Shown: positions 16,722-26,930, counted from the first letter of the stretch. The stretch is DNA of 64,000 bases from Vibrio profundi (GCF_005281835.1 NZ_RZIS01000004.1:186001-250000); one strand, 5' to 3'. Notes: generated by a model not told the origin, from the sequence alone. Program-made: numbers and translations.

Positions 16722-18158
16722 TTATGCTTGTTGCTTAGTAAGCTCTGCCGCTTCTTCGGCTTCAACAGCAGGTGCGGTTGGCTCACATTTATCAACGAAC
16801 CAGCCCATGTACGAGGTAATGATCGTCACTATGATACAAACGAAACTTAACCACATGAACGGCGCGTAAGAAAGCGTAGCGACACCAAGAATACTTGCCA
16901 TATAAATACCGTTGTCACTCCATGGAACCATACCTGACGTTAATGTGCCGCCAAACTCAGCATTACGAGATAAGTTCTTACGTTTATAACCTAGACGGTC
17001 GTAGTTCTTCGCACAAATCTTAGGGGTCAAAATGAGTGAAACGTACATAGCGGAGCCGAATACGTTGCCCATGAAGGCAGTACCGATAGTGCTGGTTGCC
17101 AATGAGCTTGCGCTATTTACTCGACGCTCGAACAGTTTGGCAATGGTTTCTAGCACACCGACCTTATCCAGTAGACCACCAAAGCCCAAACCAAATACGA
17201 TGACAGCGACAGAGCCCAGCATCGAAGACATACCACCACGATTCAGAATTGAATCAATAAAATCGACACCCGAGCTAATTGAGAACGGCGCCCATGCAGT
17301 GTTGAATGCAACTAAGAAGTCCACTTCTTGAATCATGACCGCCCAGATAATACCCAGCAGAGAACCAAAACTAATCACAGGGAAAGAAGGCATACGTAAC
17401 GCCAGTAGACCAAGCACAATCAGTACAGGAACAAACGAGTAAGGCGTGATGTAAAACTGGTTTTCCATCGCTTTAATCACAGAATCAACTTGGCTCATGT
17501 CGACATTACCAGCGTAGTGGAAACCAAACGCTGTAAACATTACACCAGTAATGATGTAGCTAATAAGCGCTACAGGTAGCATGCCCTTAATGTGCTCAAC
17601 CACTTCTACATTTGACATTGAAGAAGCCAGGATCACTGAGTCAGACAGTGGAGACATTTTGTCACCGAAGTAACAACCTGACAGAACCGCACCAGCTGTA
17701 ATTGGAGCTGGAACACCAAGGCCTTGTCCTATACCCATCATTGCGATACCAGCGGTACCTGCTGCTCCCCAAGATGTACCGGTTGCAAGTGCGGTTAAGG
17801 AACAAATAATCATGGTTGCTAAAAGGAAGATAGAAGGGTGGATTGCTTGCAAACCGTAATAGATGATTGTTGGAACAATGCCACCAGAAATCCATGTACC
17901 CACTAGGGCGCCAACAGCCAAAAGTATTAAAACAGCCCCTAAGCCATTTGATATGCCTTTAAGTGCTGATTTTTCAAGATCTTTGTAACTGTGGCCTAAA
18001 CGTATACCTAAAGTGATGATAATGAACCAGCCAATATAAAGGGCCAGTTGGATAGGTAAATCGAGTTGAGCAGTAAAAGAGAAAGCTAACGACAGGAATA
18101 GTCCCAGAGAGACGATGACCTGCAGCAGGCTAGGGAGACGAGTATTTCTTTGCTTCAT
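16722..18158 (-). CDS. nhaC: NhaC family Na+/H+ antiporter
   Basis: Encodes 478 aa with about 11-12 hydrophobic segments. The family stretches GTSWGAAGTAGIAMMGIG, SGCYFGDKMSPLSDS and GGTLTSGMVPWSDNG are visible. NhaC-type proteins exchange Na+ for H+ across the inner membrane; some relatives in Vibrio and Pasteurellaceae have been proposed as lysine transporters under L-box riboswitches. I looked for that riboswitch upstream and did not find it, so the antiporter reading is preferred. Monocistronic and divergent from asd. Confidence 0.88.
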   Translation of the reverse strand: MKQRNTRLPSLLQVIVSLGLFLSLAFSFTAQLDLPIQLALYIGWFIIITLGIRLGHSYKDLEKSALKGISNGLGAVLILLAVGALVGTWISGGIVPTIIYYGLQAIHPSIFLLATMIICSLTALATGTSWGAAGTAGIAMMGIGQGLGVPAPITAGAVLSGCYFGDKMSPLSDSVILASSMSNVEVVEHIKGMLPVALISYIITGVMFTAFGFHYAGNVDMSQVDSVIKAMENQFYITPYSFVPVLIVLGLLALRMPSFPVISFGSLLGIIWAVMIQEVDFLVAFNTAWAPFSISSGVDFIDSILNRGGMSSMLGSVAVIVFGLGFGGLLDKVGVLETIAKLFERRVNSASSLATSTIGTAFMGNVFGSAMYVSLILTPKICAKNYDRLGYKRKNLSRNAEFGGTLTSGMVPWSDNGIYMASILGVATLSYAPFMWLSFVCIIVTIITSYMGWFVDKCEPTAPAVEAEEAAELTKQQA

Positions 18159-18640
18159 AAAAAGCCTCTAGTCATTCGAGCATTTATAGTGCTTCGTTAT
18201 AGTGTGGGGTACGAAAAAGACACTACATGATGAGGCTGATTATATCGAAAAATAAGCATAAAGTTGTGATATTTATCTGTTAAAACTATTAATAATAGCG
18301 TTATATTCTAATTGTTGTTAATTTTATGAATTCATTATGTTGTGTTATACGTTTTTATTGTGCTTCAAATGTAAAGTTTTCGTTTGAAAAATAACAATTA
18401 AATTTAATTAACTTAAAGTGATAACACCTTGTTAAAACGTAATGTTTATTCTTAAGGCATTGCGGCTACTGATTGTTCGAAAGAATACAAACTGTTCGAT
18501 TTAATAACTGTCTAAATTAGGCGTTTCAAATAAGAAGAACGAAAAAGTTACAGTTTTTGGCAAAAATGACTTGAGTTCTAAAGCTGAAAAACTTATAGAT
18601 GGAGAAAGCACTTTTTTAATTTATACACGGAGAGTAACAG
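18159..18640. other. AT-rich intergenic region between nhaC and asd
   Basis: 482 bases without a gene. It should carry the divergent promoters of nhaC and asd. Several TTAATT/AATTAA tracts are present. No riboswitch-like GC-rich helices are seen. Confidence 0.5.
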
Positions 18641-19759
18641 ATGAGAGTAGGTCTAGTTGGTTGGCGCGGTATGGTTGGTTCTGTACTGATGCAACGTATG
18701 GTTGAAGAAAAAGATTTTGACCTGATTGAACCTGTTTATTACAGCACATCTCAAATTGGTATTCCTGCACCAGTTCTAGGTGGTAAAGATGCAGGCCTAC
18801 TGCAAGATGCATTTGATATCGATAGCCTAAAACAACTTGATGCGGTTATTACTTGTCAGGGTGGTGATTACACATCAAAAGTTTACCCAGCATTACGTCA
18901 AGCTGGCTGGAAAGGCTACTGGATTGATGCGGCGTCTACTTTACGTATGGATGCAGACTCAATTATTACTCTTGATCCAGTGAACTTAGCTCAAATCCAG
19001 CAAGGTATCCATGGTGGTACCAACACGTTTGTTGGCGGCAACTGTACGGTGAGCTTGATGCTGATGGCACTGGGTGGCCTTTATGAAAAAGGCATGGTTG
19101 AATGGATGAGTGCAATGACGTACCAAGCCGCTTCTGGTGCTGGTGCGAAGAACATGCGTGAGCTTATTTCACAAATGGGCGTGATCAACGACAGTGTAAG
19201 CTCTGAGTTAGCTAACCCAGCAAGCTCTATTCTTGATATCGACAAAAAAGTGGCGGATACCATCCGTTCAGAATCTTTCCCAACAGATCAATTTGGCGCG
19301 CCACTTGCGGGTTCACTTATCCCATGGATTGATGTGAAACGTGAAAACGGTCAGAGCAAAGAAGAATGGAAAGCTGGCGTTGAAGCGAACAAGATTCTTG
19401 GTTTAGATGGTCAGCCAATCCCAATCGATGGAACTTGTGTACGTATCGGTGCAATGCGTTGTCACGCACAAGCATTGACTATCAAGCTTAAGCAAGATGT
19501 TCCAATGGATGAGATCGAAGAGATCATCGCGACTCACAACGACTGGGTTAAAGTGATTCCAAATGAGCGTGATATTACAGCTCAAGAGTTAACGCCAGCG
19601 AAAGTCACGGGCACTATGTCAGTACCAGTAGGTCGTCTCCGTAAGATGTCTATGGGTAACGACTTCCTGAACGCGTTCACCGTTGGTGACCAACTGCTTT
19701 GGGGTGCTGCGGAACCACTACGTCGTACACTTCGTATTATTTTGGCTGAGAAGCAATAA
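18641..19759 (+). CDS. asd: Aspartate-semialdehyde dehydrogenase
   Basis: Makes aspartate semialdehyde from aspartyl phosphate with NADPH, the branch point to lysine/diaminopimelate, methionine and threonine. Encodes 372 aa (E. coli 367). [11 protein letters not shown] (residues 4-14) is the nucleotide loop, Cys135 in GGNCTVSL the catalytic thiol, and [12 protein letters not shown] the His-containing active-site stretch near 275. GGAGAG precedes the ATG. Single-gene unit with its own terminator. Confidence 0.97.
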   Translation: MRVGLVGWRGMVGSVLMQRMVEEKDFDLIEPVYYSTSQIGIPAPVLGGKDAGLLQDAFDIDSLKQLDAVITCQGGDYTSKVYPALRQAGWKGYWIDAASTLRMDADSIITLDPVNLAQIQQGIHGGTNTFVGGNCTVSLMLMALGGLYEKGMVEWMSAMTYQAASGAGAKNMRELISQMGVINDSVSSELANPASSILDIDKKVADTIRSESFPTDQFGAPLAGSLIPWIDVKRENGQSKEEWKAGVEANKILGLDGQPIPIDGTCVRIGAMRCHAQALTIKLKQDVPMDEIEEIIATHNDWVKVIPNERDITAQELTPAKVTGTMSVPVGRLRKMSMGNDFLNAFTVGDQLLWGAAEPLRRTLRIILAEKQ

Positions 19760-19784
19760 GTTCTAGCAAATGCCGAAAATTAAA

Positions 19785-19803
19785 AAAGCGCCTCGATGGC
19801 GCT
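19785..19803 (+). terminator. Terminator of asd
   Basis: AAGCGCC-TCGAT-GGCGCTT hairpin followed by a long T run, 26 bases after the stop. Confidence 0.92.
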
Positions 19804-19831
19804 TTTTTTTGTGCACTGAATTCAGTGAGAG

Positions 19832-20674
19832 TTAGTCTTCAACGGGGATGACTCGTTTGTCTGGATCTGCTAATTCGCCACCGCAGTGTTTACAAAAATG
19901 TGCGTCTGAATCGTGTCCTGACTTCGAGCAATTTGGACAGCGAACTAAACTGCGGTGAGCGTTCATCTCCTGGTTTAATTCAGCTGTAATGATACCAGTC
20001 GGCACTGCAAGTATTGAATAACCAAGTAGCATGGTAAGTGACGCAATGGCCTGGCCAAATGGTGTCTTTGGAACTAAATCACCGTAGCCAACCGTTGTGA
20101 TCGTGACAATCGCCCAGTAGATGCTTTGGGGTATTGAGGTGAATCCATGTTGAGGCCCCTCAATCACATAGATCACTGAACCTAGAATTATGACCAAAAT
20201 ACCCACAGTACTAAAGAAGATGAATATCTTCCTCTTAGCCATCAAAAGTGAGCGCAGTAAGATATTTGAATCTTGCAGGTACCTAACTAATTTAAGTATT
20301 CGGAAGATGCGCATAACACGTAGCATTCGAATTACACTGATATAAGACGCCGCTGGGAAGAAAATCGCAATATAAGTAGGAAGAATGGCAAGTAAATCAA
20401 TGACGCCATAGAAACTGCGGGCATAGGCGGTAGGCTTTGGTGAGCAATACAGGCGCAGTAAATATTCGATTGTAAATAATGCAGTGAACCCGTATTCAAG
20501 GTACATGAATATCGTGGCCCATTTAGTATGTAGGGCTGGAATTGAATCTAAAACCAATACAATGAGTGACGCAATGATGGCGACGATCAAGCTGATATCA
20601 AAGGCACGCCCAGCTGGAGTATGGGTTCCAAAAATAATGACGTAAAGGTGATGTTTTAAAGCGTGGCGTGGCAT
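19832..20674 (-). CDS. Voltage-gated K+ channel-like ion transporter with C-terminal zinc ribbon
   Basis: Encodes 280 aa. Six membrane segments; S4 is the Arg-rich ISVIRMLRVMRIFRILKLVR (about 110-130). The pore loop has the K+ selectivity filter TVGYGD near residue 195. After S6 there is a short cytoplasmic tail ending in a four-Cys zinc ribbon, CPNC...CKHCGG (about 244-265). Likely a homotetrameric Kv-type potassium channel in the inner membrane. The zinc ribbon may aid assembly or sensing; that is inference. Monocistronic. Confidence 0.88.
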   Translation of the reverse strand: MPRHALKHHLYVIIFGTHTPAGRAFDISLIVAIIASLIVLVLDSIPALHTKWATIFMYLEYGFTALFTIEYLLRLYCSPKPTAYARSFYGVIDLLAILPTYIAIFFPAASYISVIRMLRVMRIFRILKLVRYLQDSNILLRSLLMAKRKIFIFFSTVGILVIILGSVIYVIEGPQHGFTSIPQSIYWAIVTITTVGYGDLVPKTPFGQAIASLTMLLGYSILAVPTGIITAELNQEMNAHRSLVRCPNCSKSGHDSDAHFCKHCGGELADPDKRVIPVED

Positions 20675-20727
20675 GAATGGTCGCGTGAAATCTAATCAAT
20701 GCACTTATAATACAATTTTCACTAAAG

Positions 20728-20753
20728 AGAGGCGAGCATGATGCATCGCCTCT
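20728..20753 (-). terminator. Terminator-like hairpin after ychE
   Basis: AGAGGCGA...TCGCCTCT with an inner GCAT/ATGC extension, 7 bases beyond the ychE stop. The minus-strand T run is short, so efficiency is uncertain. Confidence 0.6.
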
Positions 20754-20759
20754 TTTGGG

Positions 20760-21398
20760 TTACGCCAAACCTGGAAAGAGGTTTCTTAGTCCGTTAGCAA
20801 TAAATTCAATGCCTAGAGCACCCAGAATAAGACCCATAATACGAGTGATCACATTAATTCCCGTTTGACCAAGGAAACGAACAATCACTGGCGCTGATCG
20901 AAATAGCAGCCAAGAGCATAAAGCGAATAGCGCGATGCTAATACCAATACCGAATGTGTCCATTGCATCTGGATAGCGAGAGCCATAAACAATAGTGGAA
21001 CTGATCGCACCTGGGCCCGCCATTAGCGGCATCGCTAAAGGAACTACTCCTATCTGTTCTTTACTGACATATTCAGATTTCTCTTGTTTGTTCTGCTTAT
21101 CTTCACCCAGCTTACCGCTCATCATCGAAAAAGCGATGCTTAACAGTAGCAACCCACCCGCTACACGGAATGAATCTAGTGAAATGCTAAACATGTCCAA
21201 CAGCATTTGCCCGGCAACGAGAGAAACCATCAAGATCACTGCAACTGCTACATTGGCTTGAAGTGCCGTCTTGTTTCTCTCTTCGGGTTCCATATGGGCC
21301 GTTAGAGACACAAATATCGGCATAATTCCTATGGGGTTTACTGCAGCGACAAGCCCAAGGAAAAACTGAAGAAAAATGGCCAATTCTAAGCTATGCAT
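20760..21398 (-). CDS. ychE: MarC family membrane protein YchE
   Basis: Encodes 212 aa (E. coli YchE 215) with six hydrophobic segments. NPIGIMPIFVSLT near residue 21 and PLAMPLMAGPGAISS near 120 are the MarC family signatures. The family's function is unresolved; an early link to multiple antibiotic resistance was withdrawn. In E. coli ychE also adjoins adhE, which supports the name. Confidence 0.85.
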   Translation of the reverse strand: MHSLELAIFLQFFLGLVAAVNPIGIMPIFVSLTAHMEPEERNKTALQANVAVAVILMVSLVAGQMLLDMFSISLDSFRVAGGLLLLSIAFSMMSGKLGEDKQNKQEKSEYVSKEQIGVVPLAMPLMAGPGAISSTIVYGSRYPDAMDTFGIGISIALFALCSWLLFRSAPVIVRFLGQTGINVITRIMGLILGALGIEFIANGLRNLFPGLA

Positions 21399-22009
21399 AG
21401 TTCAAGTCTCCGAATGACTAGATGGGAAATGCGGCTAATGTAAATCACAAAGGTGGAAAGGGCGAATGAAAAAAACTAAGGATAACTAGGCGAATATTTT
21501 TAGAAAAACTAATTGAGCCTCATAAAGGTTACGTAGTGTTGTAACTAGGTGTTAAAAGTATCAATTTTGAGTTGAAATAAAGCTAAATGTTAATGCATGC
21601 ACAGTTTTAATAAAAAATATGACAGTATCTAGCCAGGTGCAATTGGGTGGATATACTCTCAGTAGCACGAAAACAGATGTATACATGTAATTATGCTGAC
21701 CAAAAATGAAACTTTTTTACAATATATGAACGTCTATTAAATTAATTGTTCTGTTTGCTTGTTTTTTATACGGCTAGAGATTGTGATTAATATCCTGATA
21801 AATCATTGCCTTAGGTTTGAAGTTGCGACGGGTGTACCACTTATTGGGTAATTAGTTTTTCATAACTGATCTGGGTCAATTTTTTTCATACCTTGAAATA
21901 ATATACTCAGTCCTGAAAGCAATTTACTAAGAACACTGTTGAATGAGAGACCACTCAATAGGACGTTTACTAAAAAGTTTTTAATATTTATTATTTTAGG
22001 AGATCCACT
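21399..22009. other. Long adhE upstream region
   Basis: 611 bases with no gene. Holds the divergent promoters of ychE and adhE, an FNR-like box at 21866-21879 and a leader ending in a strong ribosome site AGGAG before adhE. A long regulatory region fits the strong redox control known for adhE. Confidence 0.55.
21866..21879 (+). promoter_or_regulatory. FNR/CRP-type box upstream of adhE
   Basis: CTGAT-CTGG-GTCAA matches the TTGAT-N4-ATCAA FNR consensus at 8 of 10 defined positions. It lies about 130 bases before the adhE start; anaerobic activation is plausible. Confidence 0.5.
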
Positions 22010-24718
22010 ATGCCTGTAACTAACTTAGCTGAGCTAGATGCCCTAGTAGCACGCGTTAAAGCAGCACAAGAAGAGTTCGCCACTTTCTCTCAAGAGAAAG
22101 TTGATGCAATCTTTCGCGCCGCTTCTCTAGCCGCTAACCACGCTCGTATTCCGCTAGCACAACAAGCGGTTGCCGAGTCTGGCATGGGTATTGTTGAAGA
22201 TAAGGTTATCAAAAACCACTTTGCATCTGAATTTATCTACAACAAATACAAAGACGAAAAAACGTGTGGCATCCTTGAAGAAGATGACAACCTAGGCACA
22301 ATGACTATTGCTGAGCCTGTAGGTATCATTTGTGGTATCGTTCCAACGACTAACCCAACTTCAACAGCAATCTTCAAATCTCTAATCTCACTTAAGACTC
22401 GTAACGGTATCATTTTCTCTCCACACCCACGTGCGAAGAACTCTACAAACGATGCAGCGAAACTGGTACTAGACGCAGCAGTAGCAGCGGGTGCGCCAAA
22501 AGACATCATCGGTTGGATCGACCAACCATCTGTAGAGCTATCGAATGGCTTGATGAAACATGATGGTATCGCGCTTATCCTAGCAACTGGTGGCCCTGGC
22601 ATGGTTAAAGCTGCGTACTCTTCTGGTAAGCCAGCAATCGGTGTGGGCGCAGGTAACGTGCCTGTTGTTATCGATGAAACCGCTGACATCAAGCGTGCTG
22701 TCGCATCTATCCTAATGTCTAAGACTTTCGATAACGGTGTGGTATGTGCTTCTGAACAAGCAGCTATCGTAGTTAGTGAAGTTTACGACGAAGTAAAAGA
22801 GCGTTTCGCTTCTCACAAAGCTCACGTTCTATCTAAAGCTGACGCTGACAAAGTGCGTAAAGTGCTACTTATCGACGGTAACCTAAACGCGAAGATCGTA
22901 GGCCAACCGGCTCCAGCTATCGCTGAACTTGCTGGTGTTAAAGTCCCTGCTGACACGAAAGTTCTTGTTGGTGAAGGTCTAGGTAAAGTATCGATCGACG
23001 ACGAATTCGCTCACGAGAAACTGTCTCCAACTCTAGGCCTATTCCGCGCAGACGATTTCGAAGACGCCGTTGCGCAAGCAGTAACTATGGTTGAGATCGG
23101 CGGTATCGGTCACACATCTGGCCTTTACACTAACCAAGACGTTAACGCAGACCGCATCCGTTACTTCGGTGACAAGATGAAGACTGCACGTATTCTTGTG
23201 AACATCCCAACTACTCACGGTGGTATCGGTGACCTTTACAACTTTAACGTAGCACCTTCTCTAACTCTAGGTTGTGGTTCTTGGGGTGGTAACTCTATCT
23301 CTGAGAACGTAGGTCCTAAGCACCTTATCAACAAGAAAACTGTAGCGAAGCGAGCTGAAAACATGTTGTGGCACAAACTACCTAAGTCTATCTACTTCCG
23401 TCGTGGTAGCCTTCCAATCGCAATGAGCGACCTAGAAGGTAAGAAACGCGCATTCCTAGTAACTGACCGTTTCCTATTCAACAACGGTTACGCTGACGAA
23501 GTAGTGAAACTGCTTAAAGAGCAAGGCATCGAAGTTCAAACATTCTTCGACGTAGAAGCGGATCCAACACTATCTGTTGTTGAGAAAGGCGCAGAAGCAA
23601 TGAAGAGCTTCCAGCCAGACGTAATCCTAGCTCTAGGTGGTGGTTCACCAATGGATGCTGCGAAGATCATGTGGGTAATGTACGAGCACCCAGAAACTCA
23701 CTTTGAAGAACTCGCAATGCGCTTTATGGACATCCGTAAACGTATCTACAAGTTCCCTAAAATGGGTAAGAAAGCTGAGCTTGTATGTATCACTACAACT
23801 TCAGGCACGGGTTCAGAAGTTACGCCATTCGCGGTTGTTACTGACGACAAGACTGGTGCTAAGTACCCACTAGCTGACTACGAAATCACGCCAAACATGG
23901 CTATCGTTGATGCTAACCTAGTAATGAACATGCCTAAGTCTCTAACAGCATTCGGTGGTTACGATGCAGTAACTCACGCTCTAGAAGCTTACGTATCTGT
24001 TCTTGCTAACGAATACTCTGATGGTCAAGCTCTACAAGCGCTTAAGATGCTTAAAGAGTACCTACCATCAAGCTACGCGAACGGTGCAAACGACCCAATC
24101 GCTCGTGAGAAAGTACATAACGCTGCGACTATCGCTGGTATCGCGTTTGCTAACGCATTCCTAGGTGTATGTCACTCTATGGCGCACAAGATTGGTGCTG
24201 AGTTCCACCTACCACACGGTCTGGCGAACGCATTACTTATCTCAAACGTGGTACGTTACAACGCGAACGACAACCCAACTAAGCAGACTGCATTCTCTCA
24301 GTACGACCGTCCACAAGCACGTCGTCGTTATGCTGAAGTTGCCGACCACTTAGGCCTGAGCCAAGCTGGTGACCGTACTGCTCAGAAGATTGAGCGTCTA
24401 CTAGCATGGTTGGAAGAGCTGAAAGGCAACCTAGACATTCCACTGTCTATCCAAGCGGCTGGCGTGTCTGAAGCGGACTTCATCGCTAAACTAGAAGAAC
24501 TTGCTGTTGAAGCATTCGATGACCAGTGTACAGGTGCTAACCCACGTTACCCTCTAATCACTGAGCTGAAAGAAGTTCTACTAGCGTCTTACTACGGTAA
24601 AGCGTTCGTTGAAGGTGAAACTTTCGAAGGTACGACCGTAATCAAGAAAAAAGCGGATCAAAAACCAGCTGATGAGAAAGCTGCACCAAAAGCTAAGAAA
24701 GAAAAAGCTGAAGCATAA
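22010..24718 (+). CDS. adhE: Bifunctional acetaldehyde-CoA / alcohol dehydrogenase
   Basis: Converts acetyl-CoA to acetaldehyde and then ethanol, re-oxidising two NADH during fermentation. Encodes 902 aa (family about 890). Residues 1-440 are the aldehyde dehydrogenase half, with catalytic Cys246 in NGVVCASEQA. Residues 450-870 are the iron alcohol dehydrogenase half, with GGGSPMDAAK near 545 and the His-rich CHSMAHKIG and LPHGLANA metal region. The last 30 residues are a Lys/Ala tail. Codon use is strongly biased, as in highly expressed genes. AdhE forms filaments (spirosomes) in E. coli. Single gene with its own terminator. Confidence 0.97.
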   Translation: MPVTNLAELDALVARVKAAQEEFATFSQEKVDAIFRAASLAANHARIPLAQQAVAESGMGIVEDKVIKNHFASEFIYNKYKDEKTCGILEEDDNLGTMTIAEPVGIICGIVPTTNPTSTAIFKSLISLKTRNGIIFSPHPRAKNSTNDAAKLVLDAAVAAGAPKDIIGWIDQPSVELSNGLMKHDGIALILATGGPGMVKAAYSSGKPAIGVGAGNVPVVIDETADIKRAVASILMSKTFDNGVVCASEQAAIVVSEVYDEVKERFASHKAHVLSKADADKVRKVLLIDGNLNAKIVGQPAPAIAELAGVKVPADTKVLVGEGLGKVSIDDEFAHEKLSPTLGLFRADDFEDAVAQAVTMVEIGGIGHTSGLYTNQDVNADRIRYFGDKMKTARILVNIPTTHGGIGDLYNFNVAPSLTLGCGSWGGNSISENVGPKHLINKKTVAKRAENMLWHKLPKSIYFRRGSLPIAMSDLEGKKRAFLVTDRFLFNNGYADEVVKLLKEQGIEVQTFFDVEADPTLSVVEKGAEAMKSFQPDVILALGGGSPMDAAKIMWVMYEHPETHFEELAMRFMDIRKRIYKFPKMGKKAELVCITTTSGTGSEVTPFAVVTDDKTGAKYPLADYEITPNMAIVDANLVMNMPKSLTAFGGYDAVTHALEAYVSVLANEYSDGQALQALKMLKEYLPSSYANGANDPIAREKVHNAATIAGIAFANAFLGVCHSMAHKIGAEFHLPHGLANALLISNVVRYNANDNPTKQTAFSQYDRPQARRRYAEVADHLGLSQAGDRTAQKIERLLAWLEELKGNLDIPLSIQAAGVSEADFIAKLEELAVEAFDDQCTGANPRYPLITELKEVLLASYYGKAFVEGETFEGTTVIKKKADQKPADEKAAPKAKKEKAEA

Positions 24719-24780
24719 GTAAGACTTTAGTTATGAGATAAGTTTTCGCTAGCACGATACTTATCTATCGGGAAAAGAAC

Positions 24781-24808
24781 AAAGCCCCAGTCGAGAGACT
24801 GGGGCTTT
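24781..24808 (+). terminator. Terminator of adhE
   Basis: AAAGCCCCAGTC-GAGA-GACTGGGGCTTT hairpin with T run, between the converging adhE and SDR genes. Confidence 0.92.
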
Positions 24809-24856
24809 TTTATACTCGCAATCTTGAGCGAACGTTCTTTTTTGCTAATAAAATAT

Positions 24857-25540
24857 TTAAACTTCTGCAGCGACGACACGACCACTAAAGTAGTCATTGG
24901 CGACAATGTACTCGGTGTTTCGGGTAAGTTCGTCTTGTATTTGCGCCCAGTGGTATTCGTCTAGCTTAGCTTCTGAGTTATGGATTGCGGGAATTACGCC
25001 CCCTACACGAATCTTAAAAGGAGTCAGCTCTTTCGCCCAACTGTGGGTAAACCCTTCCACCATTGAATTGGCATTTTCTAACCCAGAGAAATCATGGAAA
25101 TCGTCATGGGAGATAACGTTAACGATAACCCCTTCTTTATTTTCGCGGCGCATTCTATCGGCACTTGCTTGCCCAAATGAAAAAAGGGTAGAAGCCATGG
25201 AAGAAAATTGGTCAATAAACAACTTGGAAGGCTGGGTGCTCATCAAACTTGGCATTGGCGAGCTCGTCCAGTTATTGACCAACACATCAGGGGTAGTTTG
25301 AAATTTATCTTGAATGAAGTCGAACAGGTCATGAATGGTATTGCTTGAATAGTCGGCAATAGGGTAGCTGTATACCGACTTTGAGCGGGCGTAACATTGT
25401 GCGTAGGTACTTTGTAAGCTCTCGGGGTCATCATCACACAGTACGATTGTCGCACCCAGACTAATAAAGTGGTTGGCAATCGCGTTACCTAGCAACGAGC
25501 CTGCAGAGGTAACCAGTATGATAGAGCTTTTAATATCCAT
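24857..25540 (-). CDS. SDR-fold protein lacking the catalytic Tyr-Lys
   Basis: Encodes 227 aa with a short-chain dehydrogenase layout: a nucleotide loop TSAGSLLGNAIA near residue 11, NNWTSS where NNAG is expected, and NVISHDDF in the place of the catalytic Ser strand. At the position of Tyr-x3-Lys the sequence reads SGLENANSMVEG, with no Tyr or Lys. It is therefore probably not a normal oxidoreductase and may bind a nucleotide or act as a regulatory subunit. It stands alone between adhE and the unknown gene at 25703. The missing residues are seen; loss of activity is inferred. Confidence 0.7.
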   Translation of the reverse strand: MDIKSSIILVTSAGSLLGNAIANHFISLGATIVLCDDDPESLQSTYAQCYARSKSVYSYPIADYSSNTIHDLFDFIQDKFQTTPDVLVNNWTSSPMPSLMSTQPSKLFIDQFSSMASTLFSFGQASADRMRRENKEGVIVNVISHDDFHDFSGLENANSMVEGFTHSWAKELTPFKIRVGGVIPAIHNSEAKLDEYHWAQIQDELTRNTEYIVANDYFSGRVVAAEV

Positions 25541-25702
25541 TCAATAACCTGATTTATCAAGTAAAGGTGGATTAAGAATGGGTGATAAATTAACCAGTCG
25601 ATGTGAATTGCTTCAAACTAAGCTAAACATCTGCAATAGATTTTTTGAACTTTGTAGTAACTCACATTTATCGCGCAACTAATTAATCATTCTCATGATT
25701 TT

Positions 25703-26206
25703 TTAAGCTTGGATTTGAATTTGGTGTAAGCGATTCGCTGTTGAAAGTTCATTATAAAGAGTCGCTTGAGGCAACTCAGCGATTTTTGGTTGAGCGAGCT
25801 TGCGTCGGTCGTGGCCGGATAGGTTTTGATATACTTCTTCAGGTAAGTCGAAGGTATCTTCTGGCATATACGCAAGTGGTTCAGGTTTTAGGTAGTGACT
25901 GAGCTTTGCGCTGGCAAGACTTGCTTGGTGAAATTGCTCTGATTGATGAGCCGATATTTCATATGAAGATTGATCCGAGCGTAGCGGCTGAGGTTCAGAA
26001 ACTCCGAATTGCTTACGCAGTTGCTGTTCGCTGGTATCAATTTCGTCAAGCGCATCAAGTGGTGTGCAATCGCGAACATCATTAGAAAACATAGACAGCA
26101 ATAACGCGAAGTCAGCACGTCGGCCTTGCTCTACAGCATGGCTAATACCGGTGCCGAACTTAAGTTCGTTAATGATTCCAGCTTTGTCTAAAGTATGTAT
26201 TTGCAT
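25703..26206 (-). CDS. Uncharacterised 167-aa protein
   Basis: Start chosen at the ATG at 26206, preceded by GAGAGG at 4 bases; an upstream in-frame ATG at 26239 has no site. The product is hydrophilic and mostly helical, without signal peptide or membrane helix. A Gln/Ser-rich middle section is followed by PEEVYQNLSGHDRRKLAQP near residue 125. I do not recognise the family. It lies between sodB and the degenerate SDR, all reading left; sodB has its own terminator, so this gene has a separate promoter. Confidence 0.75.
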   Translation of the reverse strand: MQIHTLDKAGIINELKFGTGISHAVEQGRRADFALLLSMFSNDVRDCTPLDALDEIDTSEQQLRKQFGVSEPQPLRSDQSSYEISAHQSEQFHQASLASAKLSHYLKPEPLAYMPEDTFDLPEEVYQNLSGHDRRKLAQPKIAELPQATLYNELSTANRLHQIQIQA

Positions 26207-26286
26207 GTTGCCTCTCGTTTGATACCTATATAACGGCACAAAGAGGGCTAACTTTAGGAATTAATTGATAAAAATATGGAACAAAA

Positions 26287-26312
26287 AAGCCCTTGCGTTA
26301 ATGCAAGGGCTT
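26287..26312 (-). terminator. Terminator of sodB
   Basis: AAGCCCTTGC/GCAAGGGCTT stem with six T on the minus strand, 34 bases beyond sodB. Confidence 0.92.
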
Positions 26313-26345
26313 AATAGAAATTCGTTCACATTAATATGAGACGGA

Positions 26346-26930
26346 TTACTTGGCTAGGTTCTCTTCTACGAAAGACCAGTTTACTAGGTTCCAGAACGCA
26401 GCCATGTAGTCTGGACGAACGTTACGGAAATCGATGTAGTAAGCGTGTTCCCATAGGTCAACAGTTAGAAGCGGAGTAACGCCTTCTTCTGTTAGTGGAG
26501 TAGCAGCGTTAGAAGTGTTAACGATGTCTAGAGAACCGTCAGCTTTTTTCACTAACCAAGTCCAAGAAGAACCGAAGTTGTTGATTGCTGAATCAGTGAA
26601 TTTTGCTTTGAACTCTTCGAAAGAACCGAAAGCAGCGTTGATAGCGTCAGCTACAGCGCCAGTTGGTTCGCCACCTGCTTTAGGCGCTAGACAGTGCCAG
26701 TAGAAAGTGTGGTTCCAGATTTGTGCAGCATTGTTGAATACGCCGCCAGTAGAAGTTTTGATGATCTCTTCTAGTGTTTTGCCTTCAAACTCAGTACCTG
26801 GGATAAGACCGTTTAGCTTAACAACGTAAGTGTTGTGGTGCTTACCGTGGTGGAAATCTAGAGTTTCTGCTGAGATGTGTGGTTCTAGCGCGTCTTTTGC
26901 GTAAGGAAGAGCTGGTAGTTCAAATGCCAT
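26346..26930 (-). CDS. sodB: Iron superoxide dismutase
   Basis: Disproportionates superoxide to O2 and H2O2 in the cytoplasm. Encodes 194 aa (E. coli 193). Metal ligands fall in [23 protein letters not shown] and [12 protein letters not shown] (the DxWEHAYY signature). Residues around [12 protein letters not shown] and the GSSWTWLV stretch fit the iron rather than manganese type. In enterics and Vibrio, sodB mRNA is repressed by the sRNA RyhB in low iron; a weak Fur-like sequence lies upstream here. Divergent from grxD. Confidence 0.96.
   Translation of the reverse strand: MAFELPALPYAKDALEPHISAETLDFHHGKHHNTYVVKLNGLIPGTEFEGKTLEEIIKTSTGGVFNNAAQIWNHTFYWHCLAPKAGGEPTGAVADAINAAFGSFEEFKAKFTDSAINNFGSSWTWLVKKADGSLDIVNTSNAATPLTEEGVTPLLTVDLWEHAYYIDFRNVRPDYMAAFWNLVNWSFVEENLAK

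Noticed and set aside
18159..18640. Lysine (L-box) riboswitch upstream of nhaC or asd
   Set aside because: Some NhaC relatives have one, but this interval is AT-rich with none of the conserved L-box helices.
25682..25700. Fur box upstream of the degenerate SDR
   Set aside because: AATCATTCTCATGATT looks similar at first sight but agrees with only about 11 of 19 consensus positions.
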